Origin: a virus
Virus record (IMG/VR): IMGVR_UViG_3300030419_001400
Location: 1 to 49,380 of that record
DNA length: 49,380 nucleotides
Direction: 5' to 3' (one strand)
Shown: positions 41,705 through 49,380 of the stretch, piece after piece
How positions within the stretch are numbered: the first letter of the stretch is position 1
Layout of the letters: the number at the start of each line of letters is the position of its first letter
The notes under the pieces: model-generated
The model's database searches: none
What the model was told of the DNA's origin: nothing
The model's input: the letters and a program-made list of their open reading frames with translations, nothing else
Translations under genes and position numbers: made by a program

Positions 41705-42757
41705 ATGCCAGGAGTATTTATTGGGGATACAAAATCATTAGTTTTTCCTGTAATGTGTGATGGATATTTACAGATGAAATATTCTGATAAAAATTCTAGC
41801 ACTTCTACTAATGTAGACTTAAGACAAGGTATTTGGGGCTATAATGGTTCCTTTACTATTGAAGCCATAATTACTCCATATGATGTAAATGGATATGGTT
41901 CACGCGGAAGCACTTCAGCCGGTGTTACCACATCTGAAAAAACACCTCCTAGTGTTAATATAGATAATTCAAATTTAGCTCATTATCAAAGTTATGATTA
42001 TTCAACCTCTACACAAAGAAAAACACATAAAATGATGTTATTTCATAGTGATGGATTTGAATTATATTTACAAAATACTACTTCTAATAATTTTAATCAG
42101 CCTGCTGAATATAAATTATGTGCTAAAATAGGAACTGAAACTCCAATAGAAACTGATAGTATAATTTCTTCTAGAAATAAACTGTTTGGGTTTTATGATG
42201 AAACTGGAATATATGATGGGATTTCTACTTCTTTACGAGTATTAGATGATGCTAGTATAGATAACACTAATACATCCTTAATAGAATTAGATACTGCATC
42301 TAATGTAAATAAAGTAGGTGTGGGAACAGAAATATTTGATAATACTGGAACATCTAAAGGAAAAGTTACTTCTATTGATTATACTGCTGGAACATTAACT
42401 ATGGATACAGTACAAGGACAAGCCGCCACAAGTTATTCAGCATATTATTCACAACCAAAGGAAGCTACTTATTTAGAAACAATGTATAAAATAACATGTT
42501 GTGTTCATATTGATGGGAAAATACGGTTATTTATAAACAATGTTTTATTAGTAGAAGAAACTGTAACAATTACTGATTTTAATTTTGGAACTACTGATTG
42601 TTATATTGGTCAAGACCCTGCTGTAGACCATACTCAATTTATGGGAGAATTATTTGAAATGGCAATGTATAAAAGACCAGAACCTAGTATAGCTTCTAGC
42701 ACATTAAACATAGGATATTATGATACAATTTTCTATTATAGGTTTGGTGATATATAA
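41705..42757 (+). CDS. Lectin-like (LamG/concanavalin-type) tail protein
   Basis: A 350-residue protein with GAGGA before its ATG. The segments GSFTIEAIITPYDVNGYGSR at the start, KMMLFHSDGFELYLQNTT in the middle, and HIDGKIRLFINNVLLVEETV with TDCYIGQDP at the end follow the LamG/concanavalin jelly-roll pattern. Near residues 205-235 it has EIFDNTGTSKGKVTSIDYTA, a beta motif also found in the giant next protein. Probably binds host surface glycans from the tail tip. Its stop overlaps the next ATG by one base. Confidence 0.65.
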   Translation: MPGVFIGDTKSLVFPVMCDGYLQMKYSDKNSSTSTNVDLRQGIWGYNGSFTIEAIITPYDVNGYGSRGSTSAGVTTSEKTPPSVNIDNSNLAHYQSYDYSTSTQRKTHKMMLFHSDGFELYLQNTTSNNFNQPAEYKLCAKIGTETPIETDSIISSRNKLFGFYDETGIYDGISTSLRVLDDASIDNTNTSLIELDTASNVNKVGVGTEIFDNTGTSKGKVTSIDYTAGTLTMDTVQGQAATSYSAYYSQPKEATYLETMYKITCCVHIDGKIRLFINNVLLVEETVTITDFNFGTTDCYIGQDPAVDHTQFMGELFEMAMYKRPEPSIASSTLNIGYYDTIFYYRFGDI

Positions 42758-45700
42758 TGGAAAGATATGTTTATGTATTGAATGCGGATAAATACGCTAA
42801 TGAAAATATAAATTATACTTTTGGACAAAAAGGTAATGCTTTTACAGAAAATAAAGCTTTCAAAAATACTTCTGTAAACCCTGTTATTAAATGCACTAAC
42901 ATTAATCAAGAACATGATGGGACTTCTGCTAACTTTTTTGAAATTAGAAATACATATTATAATGGAGCTATATCTAATGATAGTGGGAGTGCAATTGTAA
43001 ATAGAATATATCCTAGCACCAACACCACAAATTTAGTAACAGATGCAACCTATGCTCAAAATAGACAACAAACAGCCTCGTATAAGATTAGGACTTATTC
43101 TACTAAAAGCGCAACAAATAGTGCTAGTCATGCTAATCAATTATTAGTTGGAAATAGTAGTCTTAATATAGATTTAGATACTAATGATTATTTCGTATTG
43201 ATAAACCCTCAAATTGTTCATTCTGCTTCTGATAAAACACCATCATTAAGACCACACTTTGCTAAAATTACTAAGATAGTTTCTTTTGATGAACATGGTG
43301 ATGGTTTTCAGTTTGAACCTAAATATCCAGAATCAATACCTAGATATACTAATTTTGAAATATACAAAGGGCCATTAGTAAGTGATACTAGTGTCGTTGC
43401 TTTGAGCTATGGTCTTAGAGGAGATGGAAGTGAATTAGGTACTTCTACTACTGATGATTATGACCAAACTACTCCTGTTAGTTTTATTACCGACAAATAT
43501 GATGCTAGTAATGAAGTATCACGGCCTATTTGGTATTTTTATAATGATAGATTAACAAATAAAAATCAATTAGATTATAATACCAAATATAATTTAACTA
43601 CTTGTAGGTGTTTTGATTGGTCTAGAGTAAGCACAGATGGAAATGTAATATTAGCATCACAAGCTTTAAAATACTCAAGTCCTAGCGATTTATCATTTTC
43701 AAATCTTGGTACTTCAGATTTACTTAAAGGACAATCTATATATTTAGCTGACCAAAGCAATAAAGAATATTTTGGAAATGTAACAAATATTCAAAGTGGG
43801 TTAGCAGATGAATTAGAAATAGATTATGCTAGAGAACGACCACAAACAAGTGGTAATTGGCCAGCAGCTACTTATCCGGTCTTTATAGGAAGAACAATTC
43901 ATCAGTCTGTATTTAGAACTGAAAGAGAATATGGAACAACAATTGTAGATTATGGAACACTAAATCAAGATGCTATATTAGTGGATAATATATATAATAA
44001 AGATGGTGAAATAGGAAGTACAAATAGTCCGAAAGATTATGAAACAAATGGAGATTATACTTTTAATCCGTCAAGTTGGAAGGATGCATTTAGAAATTGC
44101 AAAAGACAAGCAAGTGATTATGCATCAACTAGTAGTTCTTATACTACTTCAAATACAGAAAGCGTTAGACATGCAAACTTAACTGGCCCTAATAGATGTT
44201 TATATTATAAAAAATCTCATAAGAAAAATAATTCTATAAACCCAATAATGGAAATTACAGTAAACAATCCTAAAAATAAAATCAGCCAGTTTGCAACAAC
44301 AAAATTATTAGATAATAACGGAATACAATTTATAAAAATAAAAGAGGATGAAACATATACAATTAGTAATGCAACCCACACCTCAAACACTTCTGATGTT
44401 AAATTACCTTATACTGCAACTAGTAGTTATAGTGCTTCTAGTGGTGGTATATATTATATTCATTTAAATAATATAAATGAGACAGCATATGCTGATATAA
44501 CTGATGATAGTACAGATAATATTGTAGAATTAGATTGGAAACCCACTATAGATTATGGAGTTAATCAAATAATTAAAGCAGGAACTATATTAAAAGTAGA
44601 AGATGTTTATTATAGAGTAGGAACAATCGCAACAACAGATGAAGCTACTAGAAAGCAAGAATTAAGAGTAACAGCAAAAAAGAAAGCAAATGATAAAACT
44701 TGGACTATTTTAACACAAGAATCTCATTTACCAATATTTACTGATTCAGATATATACATTGTTTTTTGGACTGATGGAATTAATACAAGCTGTCCAATAG
44801 ATACAGAAGCAATATATGAAAGCAATACATTGCAAAGATTAACTGTAAATGAAAAAACTATTAGTAAATTAGAAAACTCTTTATATAAAAGAAGACTAGT
44901 ATTATTAAATAGAGAATTTTATGGATATGAAATTGAAATAGATTATGGTGATAAAAACCATAAACACTTAAAGCTTTTAACAACTAAAACATTATATCAA
45001 CCTGATTCTACTAAAAAACATTTTATGTATTACTATCAAGGGGGATATTGTATAGAGGACGATGTATTTAATGGAACCGTTGAAGATATTGATTCAGAAA
45101 ATAAAGATGGAATATTAACATATACTATAAATGGTAGAGATAATACAGGAGTTTTATTAAATAATACCACTAATAAAAATTTACATAAAACAGATGATAT
45201 AGTATATTCTTCTATTGCTCCTATTTTTGATATACCTGCTACAACAGTTGCTAGGGCTGGTATGACTAATACAGGAATACTAACTCTTACAGGAACAGTA
45301 ACTGTTAACAAATATGATTTGTTTATAAATAGTAATAAAGAACTTATAGGAGAAGCAATATCTTCTACTGCTGATGGTTCAAACACTGCAGTAACTTTAG
45401 GAGGTTTTGATTATACTAGAGGAACTGCAGGAACTAGTACATTATACCATATTAAAACATTTGGAGATTTAGAAAATTATTTAACTGGGACAAAAGCATT
45501 ATCTACTAATATTAAATTAACTACACATCCTACAGATTTTAGCAGTGTAGGACACAATGGTTTAATATTTAATGATGGTCAAAAAATTGAATATTCTTCT
45601 TCCTTTAGTTTTAGTGATTTATTAAACACATCAGCAACAGGCTCATATTCTTATGATAATACTGTTGGATATGATATTTCAGATATTAAATCTATTGAAG

Positions 45701-48700
45701 AAGATAAAGATTCTTCATTTGCTCTAAAATTAGCAGAAGAAACTAGAGCTTCTATAAATTATAAACCCATACAAACAGTTTCTTCTATGCATTTTAATGT
45801 TTTAGATATTGATTCTTCTAGTAAAGAAAATTCTATACTTAAAATTGCGCCAAGTTTTCCAGTAGTTTTAGGAAGTATTGACACAAACACATCAGATGTA
45901 AATGGATATGGAACAGATATGAGATATTTATATATGGTTAATTCTAATATTCCATCTGGTGGTTTTATTCATGAATTACCATATAATCCTCGCGTACAAC
46001 AAAGCAGCTTTTATTCTCCAAGAAACACATTTAGATATTGGGGTTTACAAAAATTTAAAGAAGGAACAATAAAAGAGAGCCATGATAGTGTTTATAATAA
46101 TAGTAATAAAACGCAAAGAATTACAGGTGCAGCTCCTATGTATAAAATAAATTCAATGGGTGAAAAAATTAATAATCCTACTTATAGTACATCTGGCACA
46201 ATTGATTTAACCCCAAATCTATATCCACATAGTCCATATGTAGATGGTAATTTAAAACCTTTACTTAAAGGTTCAAATTTATGGGAGGGAGATGATTTAG
46301 GGTTAACAGGAAATAAGTTAGCACCTGTTGAATATTGGGATGGTTCTGTAAAAACAGTTACTTGGAAACAATTAGAAAATATAGATTATAGAGCTAAAAA
46401 TTATAACTTATTTGCAATCGGAGATATTTATCCAGATTCTAAATTAAGATGGAATAATTTACAGTTTAACACTAAAGATTTTAATAACTATGGTATGGTT
46501 TTAAAAACAAAAGGAAGAGAGGGAGATTCAGTTTCACATGAAAACTTTACAGGAACTAATACACAAACAAATGAATCTGATTCTAATTATGAAAGAATAG
46601 AAATAACTAGCGCAAATAAAACAACAAACCAATTAAAAAGGTTTGGAGTTGTTAGATTAGTTGAAGCAACTTTTGATTGGCATATGAATCCAATTGATTA
46701 TGAAAGTGCTGGTAGAAATGAGGACTATGATAAGTTATCTAAGTTTAAATATCCTAGAATGAAAATAGTAGCACAGGGTTCTATAACAAATAATGGTATA
46801 GGTGGTGCTGATTTAGACAGTAGTATTACATTTGCTATTGATGATTTAATATATAAAAATGACGGAACTATTGTTGGAAGGATAACAAGCAATACTGGTG
46901 CTGGTAGTTCAGCTACAATTCATGCTTCAGATATGTTAAGTGTTACATATGAAGATGTAATATATGTGGTTAGACAAAAATTATTTACCCCTATAGCAGA
47001 CCCTGATTGGGGAATTGATTCTTTAAATCATAATGAAATGAGAATGCTAAATACATATATTATGGTTCCCGATATTCAGAGAGATTATTTTTCTTTTAAT
47101 CTATTAAAAGGCGGTGGTCTCACACCTAAAAAATTTGATGCACAAAATATATTTATACCATTAATATCTGAAAATATACACGATGGTTCAGGAAGCACTA
47201 TGTCAGACTATTATAGTTTATTTCATCAAGCCAAACATTGGGATTCAGCAACTACAGACCCTATTTGGTATCATCCATCTAAAGTTATTAATGCTTTAGC
47301 ATATCCTACAACAAGAGATGATTCTCCAGGAACAGATTTAATAGAAGATGGATTACAATATAAGATTAATAATAAAGCAGATTTATATGGTGAATCACAT
47401 ATATTATTTAAAGATATGAGAAAATCATTTAAACAAGGTGAAAACCAATTTGAATTGCCTACTTCTGCTTTATTATCTCCTGGAGCTTATGGAGATTATG
47501 ATGATTGGGAAGATTATGTTGATGATTATGGTCTTAGTGGCCCTCTTGACCAAAGAGCAGTTAATGTGACAATGGTTAATGATGAAAATGGTAGTTATTC
47601 TAGATATTGGTCAGTATGTGGAATGAAAACAGAAAAACACATATATTCAGCAGATGGAAATAGAAGTTGGGATAGAGAGCTTAATCATTCTAATTCTGGT
47701 AATGATGCTGGCGGTGGTTTTCAAGCACAAGCTTTTATTAAACCTAGAATTAGAGTTGCAGATAGTTATAATAGTAATATACTTACATATACTATGAATA
47801 CTGATGGGCATAATTGGTTAAATTTTGTCCCTAACTTAACTGGTTATTATTTAGTATCTGATAAAATAACAGATAAGCTTAATAATACTAAATATTTACC
47901 TAGTAAATATAACACTACTAGTCAAGCTACCACTGGTACTCCTATTTACATAGGAAAAATCTATGAACATTCAACTACTGTATCAGGAAATTATAGACAA
48001 CACACGCTTAAACTTGATAAAACAATTAATCATACTTCACATGGAAATAACTTTAGATTAATGAGAATATCTGAAACAACCTTTGAAGATACACCGGATT
48101 ATTTTGAAATTAATGAAATGTTTGATACCGGATTACAATATGATTCATTAAAACAAAATTATATAACAGGAGAAAAAGAAGATTCATTAAGTGAAACAGA
48201 TATGGGTGGGGCCACCGAAACTGATGATTCTACTGCTGGTATATTAGCATATCAAGAGGGATTATATTCTATGTATCTATTATTAGATATAGATAATTTT
48301 AATACATATATTGATAGAAGAGTAATATCAGATATTCATGCTTCATTTGCTGATGGAGATTCATTAAATTGTTATATAACAGACGGGAAAAATTCAATAG
48401 AAAAAAATATAATTCTTAGTAGAAAAACTACGCCTAGAAATACATTAAGATTTTCATATGATGGAAAATTAACAGGTTACGGGGTAATATCCTTTGGTGA
48501 GACATTTACGATTGAATCAACAAGTACCCCAGATAATACAGAAGCAACTGAAGCTTTTATAGGAACTACATTTTCAATAGGAACAGATGTCGAAAACGCT
48601 ATAGTAGATATATTGGAAGAAAATAATATAGAGGTGGATTCTTCATTAAAGAATATGACTTATACTGGTAATATAGTAGATAGCAACACATCAGGAACAA

Positions 48701-49380
48701 CAATTACCTTTACCACTAATCACTCTAAAATAAAAGTAAACGATATAATTTATAATCAAGACGGAAGGCTTATAGGGAAGGTGACTACTGCAAATACTGG
48801 GGCTACCATAGCGGTTAGCAACATTTTCTACAAACCAAAAAAGAATGATGAAATTACTAAATATGAAAGACACCCATTCATTTTAAACACTAATTTTAAT
48901 GAACAAGATATATTTTCAGCAGTAAATTATTTGGCTGCTAAAAGACAATTGGATTATTCTTTTAAAGATGATAAAATTAAAATTAATGACTTAAGTAATT
49001 ACCATTCCAAAAGACAATTTTCATTAAAGTATAGAGATGGTGCTAATTTAATTTCTGTAAAAAGCAATAAAAGTTTATTTGATAAAGCAAATAAAATAGT
49101 AGTTATTGGAGACAATGTAAAAGCAGAAGTAGAAATACCAAGTAAAAAAACAAGAACTATTAAACATATAGATAGTAACATTAAAAATATAGAAGAGGCA
49201 AGAATTAAAGCAAATGCTCTACTAGAACTACACCGCAAAGGATATAGAAAAATCACATTAGAAATAGAAAAGACCGGATTTGAATTAATGAAAGCAGGAG
49301 ATGTAATACATTTAGATTTCCCAAATCATAACATTCCTGCAGATGATTATATTGTTTTTGAAATAGAAAATATAATGACT
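42757..49380 (+). CDS. Giant tail-tip/hub protein (partial, >2200 aa)
   Basis: ATG 42757 overlaps the upstream stop (TAATG). The frame stays open to the window edge, 2,208 codons, so the C-terminus lies outside. It is Ser/Thr/Asn/Asp-rich and mostly beta. A hub-like segment near residues 720-760 has YGYEIEIDYGDKNHKHLKLL and then YYYQGGYCIEDDVF. Another near the visible end has KANALLELHRKGYRKITLE and ELMKAGDVIHLDFPNHNIP, a pattern typical of tail hub proteins. Two similar beta units, DLIYKNDGTIVGRITS (at ~46840) and DIIYNQDGRLIGKVTT (at ~48740), are ~1.9 kb apart. It likely recognises and penetrates the host. Not annotated further because incomplete. Confidence 0.85.
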   Translation, partial: MERYVYVLNADKYANENINYTFGQKGNAFTENKAFKNTSVNPVIKCTNINQEHDGTSANFFEIRNTYYNGAISNDSGSAIVNRIYPSTNTTNLVTDATYAQNRQQTASYKIRTYSTKSATNSASHANQLLVGNSSLNIDLDTNDYFVLINPQIVHSASDKTPSLRPHFAKITKIVSFDEHGDGFQFEPKYPESIPRYTNFEIYKGPLVSDTSVVALSYGLRGDGSELGTSTTDDYDQTTPVSFITDKYDASNEVSRPIWYFYNDRLTNKNQLDYNTKYNLTTCRCFDWSRVSTDGNVILASQALKYSSPSDLSFSNLGTSDLLKGQSIYLADQSNKEYFGNVTNIQSGLADELEIDYARERPQTSGNWPAATYPVFIGRTIHQSVFRTEREYGTTIVDYGTLNQDAILVDNIYNKDGEIGSTNSPKDYETNGDYTFNPSSWKDAFRNCKRQASDYASTSSSYTTSNTESVRHANLTGPNRCLYYKKSHKKNNSINPIMEITVNNPKNKISQFATTKLLDNNGIQFIKIKEDETYTISNATHTSNTSDVKLPYTATSSYSASSGGIYYIHLNNINETAYADITDDSTDNIVELDWKPTIDYGVNQIIKAGTILKVEDVYYRVGTIATTDEATRKQELRVTAKKKANDKTWTILTQESHLPIFTDSDIYIVFWTDGINTSCPIDTEAIYESNTLQRLTVNEKTISKLENSLYKRRLVLLNREFYGYEIEIDYGDKNHKHLKLLTTKTLYQPDSTKKHFMYYYQGGYCIEDDVFNGTVEDIDSENKDGILTYTINGRDNTGVLLNNTTNKNLHKTDDIVYSSIAPIFDIPATTVARAGMTNTGILTLTGTVTVNKYDLFINSNKELIGEAISSTADGSNTAVTLGGFDYTRGTAGTSTLYHIKTFGDLENYLTGTKALSTNIKLTTHPTDFSSVGHNGLIFNDGQKIEYSSSFSFSDLLNTSATGSYSYDNTVGYDISDIKSIEEDKDSSFALKLAEETRASINYKPIQTVSSMHFNVLDIDSSSKENSILKIAPSFPVVLGSIDTNTSDVNGYGTDMRYLYMVNSNIPSGGFIHELPYNPRVQQSSFYSPRNTFRYWGLQKFKEGTIKESHDSVYNNSNKTQRITGAAPMYKINSMGEKINNPTYSTSGTIDLTPNLYPHSPYVDGNLKPLLKGSNLWEGDDLGLTGNKLAPVEYWDGSVKTVTWKQLENIDYRAKNYNLFAIGDIYPDSKLRWNNLQFNTKDFNNYGMVLKTKGREGDSVSHENFTGTNTQTNESDSNYERIEITSANKTTNQLKRFGVVRLVEATFDWHMNPIDYESAGRNEDYDKLSKFKYPRMKIVAQGSITNNGIGGADLDSSITFAIDDLIYKNDGTIVGRITSNTGAGSSATIHASDMLSVTYEDVIYVVRQKLFTPIADPDWGIDSLNHNEMRMLNTYIMVPDIQRDYFSFNLLKGGGLTPKKFDAQNIFIPLISENIHDGSGSTMSDYYSLFHQAKHWDSATTDPIWYHPSKVINALAYPTTRDDSPGTDLIEDGLQYKINNKADLYGESHILFKDMRKSFKQGENQFELPTSALLSPGAYGDYDDWEDYVDDYGLSGPLDQRAVNVTMVNDENGSYSRYWSVCGMKTEKHIYSADGNRSWDRELNHSNSGNDAGGGFQAQAFIKPRIRVADSYNSNILTYTMNTDGHNWLNFVPNLTGYYLVSDKITDKLNNTKYLPSKYNTTSQATTGTPIYIGKIYEHSTTVSGNYRQHTLKLDKTINHTSHGNNFRLMRISETTFEDTPDYFEINEMFDTGLQYDSLKQNYITGEKEDSLSETDMGGATETDDSTAGILAYQEGLYSMYLLLDIDNFNTYIDRRVISDIHASFADGDSLNCYITDGKNSIEKNIILSRKTTPRNTLRFSYDGKLTGYGVISFGETFTIESTSTPDNTEATEAFIGTTFSIGTDVENAIVDILEENNIEVDSSLKNMTYTGNIVDSNTSGTTITFTTNHSKIKVNDIIYNQDGRLIGKVTTANTGATIAVSNIFYKPKKNDEITKYERHPFILNTNFNEQDIFSAVNYLAAKRQLDYSFKDDKIKINDLSNYHSKRQFSLKYRDGANLISVKSNKSLFDKANKIVVIGDNVKAEVEIPSKKTRTIKHIDSNIKNIEEARIKANALLELHRKGYRKITLEIEKTGFELMKAGDVIHLDFPNHNIPADDYIVFEIENIMT

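Noticed and set aside
1149-49256. Minus-strand ORFs of 60-130 codons
   Set aside because: All lie antisense to well-supported + strand genes, lack binding sites, and have compositions expected of shadows.
1-49380. CRISPR arrays, insertion sequences, integrase or attachment sites
   Set aside because: No regularly spaced repeats, transposase, recombinase motif or tRNA-like attachment sequence seen.
1-49380. Archaeal promoters (BRE/TATA)
   Set aside because: TATA-like strings occur everywhere by composition, so I could not single out any credible promoter.
1-49380. Firm host assignment (for example marine group II or Nitrosopumilus)
   Set aside because: Codon use, binding sites and zinc-rich proteins hint at archaea, but no host-derived gene in the window decides it.

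Overview
The window looks like part of the genome of a tailed double-stranded DNA virus (Caudoviricetes, HK97-fold). Every credible gene is on the + strand. Genes are packed end to end, with many ATGA/TGATG overlaps, and base composition is very AT-rich. I see no rRNA, tRNA, CRISPR array, insertion sequence or bacterial housekeeping gene. Hints of an archaeal (probably marine) host are GGTGA/GGAGG ribosome binding sites, heavy use of AGA (Arg) and ATA (Ile), an ATP-dependent DNA ligase, and many Cys-pair zinc modules. I suspect a magrovirus-like virus of planktonic archaea, but the window alone does not prove the host.

Layout. 1-16,000: a run of mostly unrecognised small genes plus three large unknowns (771, 662 and 848 aa), including a tandem zinc/helix-turn-helix protein that is my best small-terminase candidate. 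16,009-20,507: large terminase, a LAGLIDADG/winged-helix protein, and a portal with two zinc modules. 20,504-26,152: small genes and a large ATP-dependent DNA ligase. 26,189-29,156: XkdF-like prohead protease with a nested in-frame scaffold gene, major capsid protein, decoration-like protein and a strong RNA hairpin. 29,221-36,525: head surface and neck genes, and an odd cluster of two small membrane proteins plus a small GTPase. 36,547-49,380: tail tube, a structured noncoding region, tail assembly chaperone with a canonical G_GGA_AAC -1 frameshift site, tape measure, baseplate-type protein, lectin-like protein, and a giant tail-tip protein that runs off the end.

Most striking are four things. 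(1) About 20 otherwise unrelated proteins begin with one short motif, M-x-W-x-x-[ILV]-[ILV]-K. All of them lie upstream of the major capsid gene and none downstream. Similar W-x-x-I segments end the scaffold and two other head-region proteins. I propose a capsid-targeting (cargo-loading) tag. (2) The palindrome GATC appears to be absent from all 49 kb, with Asp codons switched to GAC whenever the next base is C, which suggests selection by a GATC-specific restriction or methylation system. (3) A Ras/Arf-type GTPase with all main G motifs sits beside two membrane proteins in the structural region. (4) A GC-rich, foldable noncoding segment lies between the tail tube and chaperone genes.

Working together: terminase and portal package DNA into a shell made by capsid protein, scaffold and protease. 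The tagged proteins may be co-packaged. The neck, tube, chaperone, tape-measure and tip genes build a tail of modest length, roughly 75 nm by the tape-measure rule.
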